A DNA stretch of 64,000 nucleotides from Rhododendron vialii (Eukaryota; Streptophyta; Magnoliopsida; Ericales; Ericaceae), in assembly GCF_030253575.1 (NCBI RefSeq), contig NC_080567.1, positions 33,757,501 through 33,821,500 of the forward strand, in the 5' to 3' direction. Positions 11,717-22,971 of this stretch are shown piece after piece. Below the pieces are notes generated by a model. That model was not told the origin of the DNA and ran no database searches. It saw only the letters and a list, made by a program, of their open reading frames with translations. Positions within the stretch are counted from its first letter, which is position 1. Each line of letters begins with the position of its first letter. A program made the position numbers and the translations under genes.

Positions 11717-14700
11717 ATGTCGGCCAAACTCAACTTCCGGCGACATCCCATCCACAAAATCATCTCTCTCCTCTGCTTCCTCTCCCTCATCTCTCTCTCC
11801 AAACCCACCACCGAGCTCCAAAGCCTCCTCAACTTCAAAACCTCACTCTCAAAATCACCCACAGACGCCTTTGACAAATGGGTTCCAGACCAAAACCCAT
11901 TATGCAACTTCACCGGAATCACTTGCAACCCCAACAAAATGGTCACAGAAATCAATCTCTCTCAACAGAACTTATCCGGCACCCTGCCTTTCGATTCAAT
12001 CTGCTCTCTTCAATCGCTCGAAAAAATCTCCCTGGGTTCTAACACCCTGTTTGGCAGCATCACAGAGGAAGTTTCAAATTGCACCAATTTGAAGTTCTTG
12101 GATTTGGGTTGGAATTCGTTTGTAGGAAAAGTCCCAGACATGTCCTCTTTAACCCAACTCAAGTACTTGAACTTGAACCGCAGCGGATTTTCCGGCCAAT
12201 TCCCATGGAAATCTCTGGAAAATCTCACCAATCTTGAATTCTTGAGCCTCGGTGACAACTCATTTGATAAAAACCCATTTCCTTTGGAGGTACTAAATCT
12301 TGAAAATTTGTACTGGTTGTATCTCACGAACTGTAGTATCGAAGGGAAAATCCCGGAGGGAATTGGAAATCTCACTCTGCTCCAAAACCTCGAGATTTCA
12401 TCTAACTTTCTGGTTGGTGAAATTCCACAAGGAATCACGAAGCTGAAAAACCTCTGGCAGCTTGAGCTCTATAGCAATAACCTTGTTGGAAAATTTCCAA
12501 CTGGGTTTAGAAACCTCACGAACCTGATCAATTTCGATGCTTCAACTAACAGTCTTGAAGGAGATTTATCAGAGATCAAGTACTTGGTAAACCTCGTGTC
12601 GTTGCAGTTATTCGAAAACCAATTCTCCGGGGAAATCCCAGTCGAATTTGGGGAGTTCAAGTCCCTCCAAAACCTCTCTCTTTACACCAACAAGCTCAGT
12701 GGATCACTTCCACAGAAAATCGGATCGCATTCGGGTTTGGAATTCATCGATGTTTCGGAGAATTCCCTGACGGGTCCAATCCCACCTGAAATGTGCAAGA
12801 ATGGGAAAATGACCGAACTACTTATGCTTCAGAACAGTTTCACCGGTGGAATACCTGAAAACTATGTGAATTGCTCGTCGTTGCATCGTTTTCGGGTGAA
12901 CAATAATTCACTATCCGGTATAGTCCCTGCAGGAATTTGGAGCTTGCCAAATTTATCTATAGTTGATCTCACTTGGAACCAATTTGAAGGTCCATTGGGG
13001 TCCACTATTGGGGAGGCTAAGGCCTTAGCACAGCTCTTTTTAGCTCACAACCGATTTTCTGGTGAATTACCGGCCACAATTGGGGAAGCTACGTCTTTAG
13101 TTGACATTGAGTTGAGTTCAAATCAGTTTTCCGGTGAAGTTCCGGTGACAATTGGGAATTTAAAGAGGTTGAGCAATCTTCATTTAGAAAACAACTTGTT
13201 TTCTGGTACTATTCCGGAGTCTCTAGGCTCATGTGTTTCTCTAAATGATATAGGCCTTGCCGGAAATTCATTTTCCGGCGAGATACCGGCTAGTATCGGT
13301 TCTTTACGGAGCCTGAACTCTTTAAATCTATCTGACAACAAACTCTCCGGAGAAATTCCGATGAGGTTGTCGTCACTTAGACTTAGCCTTCTTGACTTAT
13401 CGAACAATCAACTGATGGGTCGAATACCGGAATCTTTATCTATTGAAGCATTTAAAAGTAGTTTTGCTGGAAATCCGGGCTTGTGTAGTGAAAATCTTGG
13501 GAATTTCCAGTCATGTTCGTCGGATTCCAGCAAGTCCGGCGATTTTCGAACGGTTATTTCTTGCTTTGTAGCAGGGGCAAGTGTCTTGTTCCTGTCACTT
13601 TTATGTTTCATGTATGTTAAGTGTAAGCCGAAAGGTTTTGACCATCCGATCAAACGACGTAGTTCTTGGGCTATGAAACAATTCCATGTGTTGAGCTTCA
13701 GTGAAGAGGAAGTTGTAAATGCAATCAGAAAGGAAAACTTAATTGGCAAAGGTGGCTCAGGAAATGTGTATGGGATCAGGCTAAGGAGTGGAAAACAATT
13801 GGCTGTGAAGCACATTTGGAAGTCGGATTCCGGCGACCGGAGAAGTTGCCGTAGCAGCGCATCCATGCTAGCAAAGGGGAGTCTCCTGTCGCCTGAATAT
13901 GATGCGGAGGTGGTCACATTGAGCTCCATCAGGCACGTGAATGTGGTTAAACTCTACTGTAGCATCACAAGTGAGGACTCGAATCTGCTCGTTTACGAGT
14001 ATCTACCAAACGGGAGCTTGTGGGACCGGTTGCACACATGTCAGAAGATCGAGATGGATTGGGAGGTGCGATATGAGATTGCAGTCGGGGCCGCTAGGGG
14101 GTTGGAGTATCTCCATCACGGGTGTGATAGACCTGTGGTACACCGGGATGTCAAAACTAGCAACATTTTGTTGGATGAGCAAATGAAGCCTAAGATTGCA
14201 GATTTCGGCCTAGCAAAAATTTTGCACGCAAATGGAAGCAAGGACTCTACCAACATCATTGCAGGAACGTATGGTTACATCGCTCCAGGTTAGCATTTCC
14301 CATTTTGCTCGTACCCTCTTGTATGCTAAGCCCTTCAATATATTTTGTTTCTGTGAAATTGATCGTAATTTCTTGTTCGTTTTGGTTTTGAAGAATATGC
14401 CTACACATACAAAGTAAACGAGAAGAGCGACGTCTATAGCTTTGGGGTGGTTCTGATGGAACTTGTAACTGGAAAGAAGCCCGTTGAACCAGAGTTCGGG
14501 GAGAACAATGACATCGTCCAGTGGGTGATAAATGACATGAGAAGCAGAGGCAGCGTCCTTCATTTGGTGGACTCGACGATTTCCGAGGCCCAGAAAGAAG
14601 ATGCAGCAAGGGCGCTGACAATCGCGATGCATTGCACGATGAAGATTCCGGCCCTTCGACCTTCAATGAGGATGGTGGTGCAGATGCTGGAAGAGGCTGA

Positions 14701-14758
14701 ACCTTGCGAATTGACAGGGATAATTGTGAATAAAGACGGTGAAAACGGTAAGAATTGA
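11717..14758 (+). CDS. LRR receptor-like kinase, RLK7/HAIKU2 type (subfamily XI)
   Basis: Plasma-membrane receptor kinase, 978 aa, exons 11717-14288 and 14394-14758. The 105-bp intron splits the APE codon (CCA G|AA), restoring GTYGYIAPEYAY. A hydrophobic signal peptide covers about residues 1-32. An LRR N-cap (CNFTGITCN) and about 20 LRRs follow, then a transmembrane helix near 613-636 and a kinase domain. The kinase has all key residues: glycine loop IGKGGSGNV (about 676-684), lysine of LAVKH (698), HRD (809-811, an RD kinase) and DFG (829-831). Length, the FPWKSL and LWQLELYSNNL segments and the C-terminus match RLK7/HAIKU2, which in Arabidopsis act in peptide-triggered defence/root signalling and seed size. 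Which of the two it equals is not resolved by eye. The start is the first in-frame ATG before the signal peptide. Confidence 0.93.
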
Positions 14759-15350
14759 GGAGCTTGCGTAAGTGATAGTGAGTTCGATAGGAGAATGGGA
14801 ATTATGGGGAATTTACCGTATTGGGGCCTGCAATATTGTAAAGAGTCCTACCACCACACTCATTTACACATTCAATCACAGATTCATATTCATAATAGGG
14901 GTGGAGCTCGCACACACTATACTTCCCCTATTATGAGTGGGGGTGTGTAAATGATCGGTGTGGTGTTAAAATTATTGTATCTTAAAATAGTCACTCATCC
15001 TAGTGATGGGTAGGCCAATAATTTGAAGAAGTCCAAAGCTTAGGTGAGTAGTGTCTTTTGGTGAGAATGTTCAAATGCCAAGATTGCTAGTAGCCTCTAA
15101 AGAGAGTGAGCAACAAAAAGTTAGAGACGCATAAGTACAATATTATAATTGGATTCTGATTTTGATGCTTTACTTTTAACGTAAAGTTAGTGGAGCACGA
15201 AAATCTATTGTAATTTATGATAGTGGAATGAATTGGTGAAAACTGAATATACATGGAATAAATTGAGTTGATCATTTCTAATGTACTTATTCTTTTGTAC
15301 TTATATTCACAACGGATCATCTTTTGAACTTACATTTTGCCTGAATAAAA
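14759..15350. other. 3' flank of the receptor kinase gene
   Basis: Presumed 3' UTR and intergenic DNA. An imperfect inverted repeat near 14850-14960 (CACACTCATTTACACA against GGGTGTGTAAATGATC) could form a hairpin. No gene seen. Confidence 0.4.
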
Positions 15351-15352
15351 AT

Positions 15353-15712
15353 ATTGGCTAAACGAGAAATGAGGCTAAGATTTTGGCTAGATAATCCTCA
15401 AGGATTACTTTTTTGTCTTTCTTTAATTTTTTCCCGCATTTTTTAGTTTTCCATCAATGTTCTATGTTTTGTAGATTATTGGTTTTGTCTCGATGAAAGT
15501 AATCTGAAAGATAAAATATTGTGTTCAAGACTAAAACTTTTTTGAACGACGACAAAAATAATCTGTCTTGAATATAATTTTTTTACTTTTTCGATTCATC
15601 TGATTGACATGAACAAAGAATCCACAAAAATTAAATACAAAACTAATAAATGTGATTTTTTTTAATCAAGATGAAAAAGTAATCCTGCCGGATTATTCAG
15701 CCAAAACAGGCT
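15353..15712. mobile_element. Fold-back MITE, family 1
   Basis: The left arm TAATCCTCAAGGATTACTTT pairs with the right arm AAAGTAATCCTGCCGGATTA. The central part repeats the CGATTCATCTGATTGACATG/TTTGTCTCGATGAAAG theme found in the 8821 and 44738 elements. No coding capacity. Confidence 0.5.
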
Positions 15713-15820
15713 TAAACTACCCTAAAAATACTAGACAAAACCATAAACGGGTTAAAACTCACAAAAATAGGAATTTCGAGACAAATCATTCTCTTTACAT
15801 ACATCAACTAAAAGTTCATT

Positions 15821-16106
15821 TAGGCTCCGTTTGTTTGGGTGTAAAATATTTTTCGGTAAAACATTTTACCTATTTTTCGGTGTTTGGTTGTGTAAAAAAT
15901 GAGGAAAATATTTTACATGTAAAATATTTTTCATTAATTGGATGAAAATGACTTTATTTTATCTACCGTTTAAGCCCCCTTTCTCTCTCTACACTATTTT
16001 ATTCATTTTTGAAAATATTTTTCAAGTGTCAACCAAATACCGAAAAATAAAAGTTTGAAATTTATTTTCTGAAAAAATATTTTACATCGAAACAAACGGA
16101 ACTTTA
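15821..16106. mobile_element. MITE with CCGTTTGTTT inverted ends (hAT-like)
   Basis: The left end GGCTCCGTTTGTTTGGGTGT and the right end (reverse of ACATCGAAACAAACGGAAC) are inverted copies, followed inward by AAAATATTTT on both sides. The interior is AT-rich and non-coding. Confidence 0.6.
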
Positions 16107-16567
16107 GTGAAAATAATTTGTCTAAAGTACTTAAGTTATAGACAAAGTGTTTAAGGAAAACTCAACCTCCATGGCTGTAATGAATGGTCAGGATTCGCTC
16201 AAACTCTTCCTCATAAAAGTTAAACTTATCCATGGAATTTTTTTTTTAAAATCTAGACCGTCCAAATACATCTGGACGGTCAGAATTACAAACACAACCA
16301 ACACGACGGTTGTGCAAGTAACATTTTTGCTTAACTATATTGAAAGGACACAACAATACAGAGAAAACCACGAAGGCATACCTTAAAAAAAAAAAAAACT
16401 ACAGAAAAATCCATACAGGGAGGATTATATATAGAGGAATTTTCAAGTGAGTGATCCCTCATTTTGTTAAAATGAGGGACTTTCATTTCCCGATCAAATT
16501 TTGAAAAAAATCCGAACTGTTCAATGTGTGCAGAACGTAATTTATATATATATATATATGGTAATTA
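16107..16567. other. Intergenic with a short (TA)n tract
   Basis: Non-coding sequence with paired GACCGTCC/GGACGGTC motifs near 16257-16282 and an AT dinucleotide run at about 16543-16559. From about 16568 onward it belongs to the unit duplicated with the second PCNA-like gene. Confidence 0.4.
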
Positions 16568-16825
16568 CTATGGAGATTTGGACGAAATCAAGAAAACTTT
16601 AGGATACTAAATTCGGGAACCTTAGTCACATAGTCTTTCAAAATGACTCTTGTCATGCGCTCGTCTTGTCAATCGTTGCACTCACGAATTTTAGTTGCTT
16701 GAGAAATTTTTTAAAGACCCTTTCACGAGTTTGTTCCCACACTCACACCCGACCGTGCATTAGGTGACGTGACTATTTTCACACTTCCTTCGACACTACG
16801 TGTCAACCAGCCGGCTCACTTTCTC

Positions 16826-16833
16826 TTTCCCGC
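16826..16833 (+). promoter_or_regulatory. E2F-type site upstream of PCNA-like gene 1
   Basis: TTTCCCGC matches the plant E2F consensus TTTSSCGC and lies 137 bp before the ATG at 16963. E2F sites in this position are known for genuine plant PCNA genes. The second copy has the variant TTTGCCGC at the same relative place. Confidence 0.5.
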
Positions 16834-16962
16834 CCCATCCGATTCAATTATAAGCTTCAAGAAACCAGTTAACAGTCATAACGAACTCAACTACTCCTAT
16901 ACACCCCAGCAGGCAGCAAAAACAACATTACATTCTCTCTCTCTCTCTCTCTCTCTCATACA

Positions 16963-17259
16963 ATGGATCAAGAAAGATGCCATTTAGAGCTCCGAATACT
17001 TCCAGGCAGAGTAGCACTGAAGAAGGCTCTGTCGCCGCTTCTGAAAGTATCACCGGCCTCCTGCACCGCGATCTGCAAACCGGGCGGCATCTCTCTCCAA
17101 GCTTTTCCGGTGGAACAGAATGATGTGTTTCCCCTCCTCTCCGCCGTGCTTCGAATTCATCCCGCCTCCGTGGACCACTTCTGCTGCACTCAGTCCATCA
17201 CCGCTGAATTCGATCTCGATTTCTTGGACTTCATTCTCTCCTTTGCACGTAACTACATG

Positions 17260-17292
<33 letters not shown>

Positions 17293-18643
17293 ATAATGTA
17301 TATAAGATTCTGTACTACGTACAGCTGATGAAGGCAATATCAATATTGTGGCTGCGGATTATGTCGACGAGGAAGTCAATTTCGCTTCGGGTGCTTCTGG
17401 GGGTATTGCTCTGCTCTGGTTTTACTGATTTGATTTTGTATTCAACGTAATTAGGGTTGAATCAAGTGATTCTTGAAAATCTATTTCTTGTTTCTTGATG
17501 TACTGGTAATTCGTCATTAGTAATTGATAAGTTTCTTGTTTTTACCCACAAATTTTGAATATGGGTATGATATCTATTTCTTGTTTTGCTCATCTCCACA
17601 AAACTCTTAATTCTTGAAATTGTTAAGTTCAAATAAAAGAAGTTCAAGTACTTCATCGATTGAGATTCGGAGTTGATTGCATTTTTCAGGGGATTTTTTT
17701 CGGACCCGTTACCTCTCCAATGTTCTTAATGAGTATTTCTTGGAGATTGATGATTCAGTATTCGAGTACGTCGTGGTTGTTGGGATAGCCTCGGAAGATT
17801 TCCGGCGGGTCATTTGGCACTTCAGGGACTTATCCCCTTTCGGTAACTATCGAATTTGTGTCCTGTGACATGTTAAATTGCATAATAACATCCTCTTAAC
17901 CACTAGAATATCTGGGAATAATGGCAAAAAAGCTGTTTCTGTCTCAGAAAAATTATTCCTCAATCACTAGAGTATAGTGGAATTGGAACCAGAAAGATTT
18001 TATTTTTTCTTGTTTCCAAACAGATTACATAAACTTTCAGAAGATGTCACGAAGTGGCTGTTTTTATTTGCTTTACTTCTTCCCTCCTTATTATGCTTCC
18101 ATTGAATTTTTTTCGGGGCGTATCTAAGCCTAATAATCGCACCTGGTCGTGTGGCATTTGCAGTTGAAGCATTTGTGACTGATGAAGACGTGACTTTTAT
18201 ATTTGGTCCTGAGGAAATTGTGCTCAGAACAGAGGTATAACGCAAAAAAATTCCGTCGCCTCCAATTTAGGGTTTATACGTTACTAAATGAACTAAATTG
18301 AAAGCAATGATATCAATTAATCGGAAAAATGATTTATAGGTCCTGCTTTTTGAAATGTATTTTCCTGAACTCTGTGATTTTCGTACTTCAAACTCCGATA
18401 CCTTAACCGATTTTTTTTCCCTTTGTGAGGTAGGATGGAAATTGCGTTATCGGGGGCATAAACGGATACAACCGGGTCAAGATCCGACTCAGTCTGCACA
18501 ACCCAGACTCGCTACTTGAAGCCTCGGAGCTCTCTGCCTCGGTTTGGATGCTCAAGTCCCGCGACTGGCCTGATATGCTGAGTTGCCCGGTTCGACAACT
18601 CGGTAACGTCGTGTTCTACTTCAAGAATGAACACACGCTATAA
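16963..18643 (+). CDS. PCNA-like sliding-clamp protein, tandem copy 1
   Basis: Predicted 265 aa, the length of canonical PCNA (about 263-265). Exons: 16963-17248, 17325-17402, 17690-17842, 18164-18234, 18434-18643; all junctions are GT..AG and in phase. Both clamp folds align with PCNA. Exon 1 LELRILPGRVALKKAL and ISLQAF match the first strand-helix and FSLQAMD; exon 3 IDDSVFEYVVVV and RDLSPFG match IDSE...EY and KDLSSIGD; exon 5 ELSASVWM and RQLGNVVFYF match PLSSTVTI and AEMGYIRFYL. The true family member would be the homotrimeric DNA clamp tethering polymerases and repair enzymes in the nucleus. Here similarity is low, the interdomain loop is short and the position equivalent to Lys164 is Asp, so a changed role is likely. 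Rad1/Hus1/Rad9 fit less well. A (CT)n run precedes the ATG. Confidence 0.8.
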
Positions 18644-19722
18644 ACTCGACCCAATCAGTTTTTTGTGGAATTCCAATCAAATCGAGACATACATATGATA
18701 CTTCTGTATAATACCATTCGAAAGTTCAACAGTGAAAGCAAAGGAAGCTTGAGGGTATTTTAGCAGTATGTTTAGCAAAGCATGACATTGGATAAGCCAT
18801 ATTACTAGTATTTCACAAGGTTTTTCTGACGACATTTTTTCAAATATGAGGAGGTGGTTCGTTTTCTGATTTTATGTCTTGTGATGTTATTTGCCAAAAC
18901 CAAGTTTATGGTCATCATATACTTCTTTGGCAATGCTCATACTACGTGATGCATGAGCCCGAAGGGTTAGTCTAGTTGGTTGGTGAGTTTGTTCCCCACA
19001 ATTCATTAGGGTTTTGATTATTGGGATTAGACCGCAAAAAAATAATTTCTAGTGAATCCCGGTGCGTATGGCCTGTCGAGGAGGGGATTAGTCGTGGTGC
19101 GTGAAATCTGACCCGGACATCCTAACTGTCGAACCAACCATGTTTTTTTCTGTTCCAATACGGCTATTGGTACTGGAACTTGTAAGCTAAAGGGCTTCCA
19201 AATTGATTATCTTTCAACAATAAAATCCTTCCAAGTGGGCTTATTTTCTATCCACATGTGATATTGTAAAACCTTATGAGCATGGGTATCAAGTAATTAG
19301 TTAGGGAGTTAACAATGAGTATTGCTACAAGATGAATCAAACTCTTAAAATTGCCCTTGTTGAGCTTGTAAAGAGTTTATGTGAAGTCGAGTTTCCCAAA
19401 TAAGCAATAACCAAATGGAGTTTCAATACATTTTGGTCCTGTTAATTTCTTTTCGAAATTTGATATGCTATTAACTCGGTGAAATCATGCATTCCTTCAC
19501 TATTAGTCCTGTCAAATAAATTGATAAAACTTGAAATTTCTGCATGGAAACGATTGTACCTAATAAAAAATGATTTCAAAACCATATATTTTACCTGAAT
19601 AATGATTATAAATTTGAGTACATTTGCCTGATAGGCCTTCTGATCAATATGCATCAAGCACACTCTCTCTCAACTCCAAAATGCCGAAACAAAAAACGAT
19701 TGTACATACCTTTCGATTACAA
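18644..19722. other. Spacer between the PCNA-like copies, with an embedded SINE
   Basis: Presumed 3' UTR and non-coding spacer. A SINE-like element lies at 18952-19140. The second duplication unit begins at about 19723 (TGGAGATTTGGATGAAATC, matching 16569). No other gene is seen. Confidence 0.5.
18952..19140 (+). mobile_element. tRNA-derived SINE
   Basis: The box-A-like TTAGTCTAGTTGGTTGGTG is followed by a TTCCCCAC segment, and the 3' half GATTAGTCGTGGTGCGTGA and CCCGGACATCC matches the SINE 3' halves at 7655 and 34205. The tail is not clear. Confidence 0.5.
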
Positions 19723-19767
19723 ACATGGAGATTTGGATGAAATCTAGAAACTTTTCAAAAAGTCTAA

Positions 19768-19872
19768 ACTCCGGATACGATCGTGTCCGAAGCCATTGAA
19801 TGTATATTGACCCATATGCATCTAAGGGTTCCGAACACAATTGTGTCCGTAGCATTGCTCGTAACGCTATTT
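19768..19872. repeat. Dispersed inverted repeat (CTCCGGA.. CAATTGTGTCCG family), copy 1
   Basis: CTCCGGATACGATCGTGTCC and GAACACAATTGTGTCCG are partial inverted copies flanking a 50-bp centre. Related copies lie at 22735-22832 and 34660-34800. In copy 1 it sits in the promoter of the second PCNA-like gene. Confidence 0.45.
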
Positions 19873-19974
19873 TTTTTGGTAAATGCATTGCTGAAAACTT
19901 TTAGAATACAAAAATTTGGGACTAAATTTCAGACTTCCCTCATTACACGTGTCAACCAGCTGTCTCACCTTCAA

Positions 19975-19982
19975 TTTGCCGC
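19975..19982 (+). promoter_or_regulatory. E2F-type site upstream of PCNA-like gene 2
   Basis: TTTGCCGC fits TTTSSCGC and is 140 bp before the ATG at 20115, aligned with the TTTCCCGC site of copy 1. The core changed from CC to GC but still fits the consensus. Confidence 0.45.
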
Positions 19983-20114
19983 CACAAGTGACTCAATTGT
20001 AAGCTCCAAAGAAACCAATTAACCGTCATAACGAACTCACTTGTAAAACAAGATACATCTCTCTCTCTCTCTCTCTCCTGCGCGATGGATCTCTCTGTCT
20101 CTCTCTTCTGCGCG

Positions 20115-22448
20115 ATGGATCCAGAAGGATGCCAGATAGAGCTCCGACTACTTCCAGGCAGACTAGTACTGCAGAAGGCTCTGTCGCCGCTTCTCATAGT
20201 ATCACCGGCCGTCGGCACCGCCATTTGCCAACCTAACGGCATATCTCTCCAAGTTTATCCGGAAGAACAGAATGATGTGTTTCCGATCCTCGCCGCCACG
20301 CTTCGAATTGATCCCGCCTCCGTCGACCACTTCCGCTGCTCCGAGCCGATCACGGCCGGGTTCAAACCCGATTACTTGCATAATCTTCTCTCCCTCGCAG
20401 GTAAAGCAAACACATTCAAGTCATCTCTCTCTATACCATATAGTATATGTGTATATACACACACACACATATCTTGGTTTCCGTATCGTTTTTTTTAAAT
20501 AACTCTAATTTTCGGACCACCTTACGCGCATCTCAACTAGTTTAATTTTTTTATATATAGTCGTCTATGTTTTTTTTTACCATAATTGGAATATGTACTA
20601 TGTACAGACGATGAAGGCATCACTGTGATGGCGGATTATCAAAGAATGGAAGTTGCTTTTGCTTTGGGCCGTGTTGTGGGTATGCTCTGCTCTGCTCAAT
20701 TCCTTTGTTATCTGTATCTATGTATGGAATTGTTAAATATCTTAATTTGGTTTGATTTGATAAATTCTTGAAAATCAGTAACCATGTGTTATATTCTTGC
20801 AAATGAACCAGTTGATTCTTGGAAATTATCAGTGTTAGTATCTTATTAGTTCTTGAAAATCAAATTCGCCTTTGGATAAATTGACTTGACAGAGAAGAGA
20901 TTAGATGGATCAAGAAGTTCTTCTTAGAAACGAATCTCCGATGCGGCCTTTCTGCTTCGAGCTTTTTGTACTTGTTGGGATATTTTGTACTATCTCCGTC
21001 CCAAAATGTTTGTCCGATCCGCAAAACGAGGACTCAAAAATAATGTATTTCTTTTAATAAAAAATTCAAACTTTTTTCATAAATTACAAGAACACATCGA
21101 TAGTCCAGATTCACTTGAAGTCAATCTCGACCATCGATTTCCAATTTCGGGGTACCTTGCACTTTCTAGCTTAAGAAAGAGTTGTGGAAGCCAAGGCGAG
21201 CTACTGGAAGGGCAGAGCAAGGCCTTTTTAAGGGAGGAAGAGCGTATGGGTTGGTTCGGATCAATATGAAATTATTACCACACATTCATTCTATATTTTC
21301 TCCTTAGGTTTGTAGTTTTCTGTACTTAAGGTGGGCACTGTTTTTTTTTTTTAATACGTGAGGCACTGCTGTTTCTTGATGCATAATGGTAATATATTTT
21401 TACTTTGAATTGATTAATTCTTGAAAAATCAGCTAATTAGTATTTGAGTAGTTCTTGAGAACCAGCGGTATATATGTAAGTATTGATTTGATATTTTGTC
21501 ACAATTAGGTCTACGGTCCGTTCCTTTTTTAGTACTTATTTTTTCGCTTTACAATTAAGTAGATCATTTTCTCACAATACATTATCTTTAATTCAAAAAA
21601 TAAGTATTTATTTGAGTACTTATCTCCCTTAGCGGAACGATTTCTTGTTTTTGTTCATCTCCACAAAACTCATGAATTCTTGAAATTGTCAAGATTAAGT
21701 GACTCCATTGATTTAAGATACAAAATGAATTGATTTCAGGGAAGACTAGGTCTCTCGGCACTGATATTCCTAACAATATTATGGAGATTGATGATTCAGA
21801 ATTCGTATACGCTGTGGTCGTTGGGATAGCCTCGGAAGATTTCCGGCGGATCATTTGGCACTTCAGGCACTTATCCCCTTTCGGTAACTTTCGAATTTTG
21901 CATCTAGTTGTCTGGCGCAGTTCCCTCCTTTTACCATGCTAAATTGCCTAATTCGAACCTCTTAACAATCTAGTAGTCCAATGAGGAAATCTTATCGATT
22001 GGGCCGGCCTCTCTGCCAAGTGCATTCGGGTTTTTGTGTTGCATAATTGAGCCTAACAATCGCACCCGGTCGTGTGACATTTGCAGTTGAAGCATTTGTG
22101 ACTGATGAAGAAGTGACTTTTATATTTGGTCCTGCGGAAATTGTGCTCAAAACAGAGGTATAATGAAATTACATTCATAGGAAAATTGATTTCTAGGTCC
22201 TGCTTTTTTAACTGATTTTCATTTTTGTGATCATCTAGAATGGGAACTGCGTTATTGGGGGCATAAATGGACACCACCGGGTCAAGATCCGACTCAGTCT
22301 GCACATCCCGGACTCGCTACTTGAAGCCTCGGAGCTCTCTGCCTCGGTTTGGATGTTCAAGTCCCCTGACTCGCCCGATTTGCTGAGTTTCCCGGTTCGA
22401 CAACTCGGTAACGTCGTGTTCTACTTCAAGAATGAACACAGGCTATGA
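20115..22448 (+). CDS. PCNA-like sliding-clamp protein, tandem copy 2
   Basis: Predicted 260 aa; exons 20115-20400, 20608-20679, 21740-21883, 22087-22157, 22239-22448. Intron positions and phases equal copy 1; exons 2 and 3 are shorter by 6 and 9 bp, both in frame, so the reading frame has been kept during divergence. Exon 1 begins MDPEGCQIELRLLPGR, aligned with the start of copy 1. An in-frame ATG at 20085 would add ten residues and lies in a short local duplication of GCGCGATGGAT; 20115 is preferred from the alignment. The C-terminal RQLGNVVFYFKNEH is identical to copy 1. The same short interdomain loop and Asp at the Lys164 position are present. Intron 2 (about 1.06 kb) has grown by insertions. 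Function is inferred only from the clamp fold. Confidence 0.78.
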
Positions 22449-22929
22449 ACTTGTGGAATTCGAATCACATCTGTACATATGATTCTTCTGTGTAAACAAA
22501 GGAGGAAGCTTAATTGCCGATTAAAAAAAAAAGAAAACAGAAGAAGAAGGGGAAGCTTAACCTTTGATTGATTTCATTTTGTGTTTTTGTGATGAAACAA
22601 ACTGGTTCTATACATTTTGAGCTAATGGGATATATGCTAGTATGTTCAGCAATGTGTACATGTTGCATAATACATATGTTTCATTTTGTGTACTGCTTTC
22701 TCAAAACAAATTTCGAAACAAAAAGTCTGGGAATACAACTTCTGGACACAACTGCGTTCGGAGCCATCCAATGTACAGCTCACGTGCAAATTGCTTCGAA
22801 TGCAGTTGTATCCGGAATTGTGTTTTAAAATTATCATCTTAGCATTGGATGTGATATGTGTTATCAGTAGTTTGATCACGTTCACAATTTTTGTTTTGAA
22901 GAACTTTGTCGCACGGTATTTTTTGTGAT
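22449..22929. other. 3' flank of PCNA-like gene 2 with a dispersed repeat
   Basis: Non-coding. At 22735-22832 the sequence CTTCTGGACACAACTGCGTT and ATGCAGTTGTATCCGGAATT form inverted halves of the dispersed repeat family seen at 19768 and 34660. Confidence 0.4.
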
Positions 22930-22971
22930 TTTACTATTTCCAAAAGCAAGCTGTTTTTTTTTTTTTCCGAC

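Noticed and set aside
13408..13929. 173-aa frame opposite the receptor kinase exon
   Set aside because: Antisense shadow of the LRR/kinase coding sequence; no domain of its own.
16963..22448. Rad9, Hus1 or Rad1 (9-1-1 clamp) identity for the tandem pair
   Set aside because: Length and the order of motifs in all five exons follow PCNA; recalled N-terminal features of the 9-1-1 subunits do not fit.
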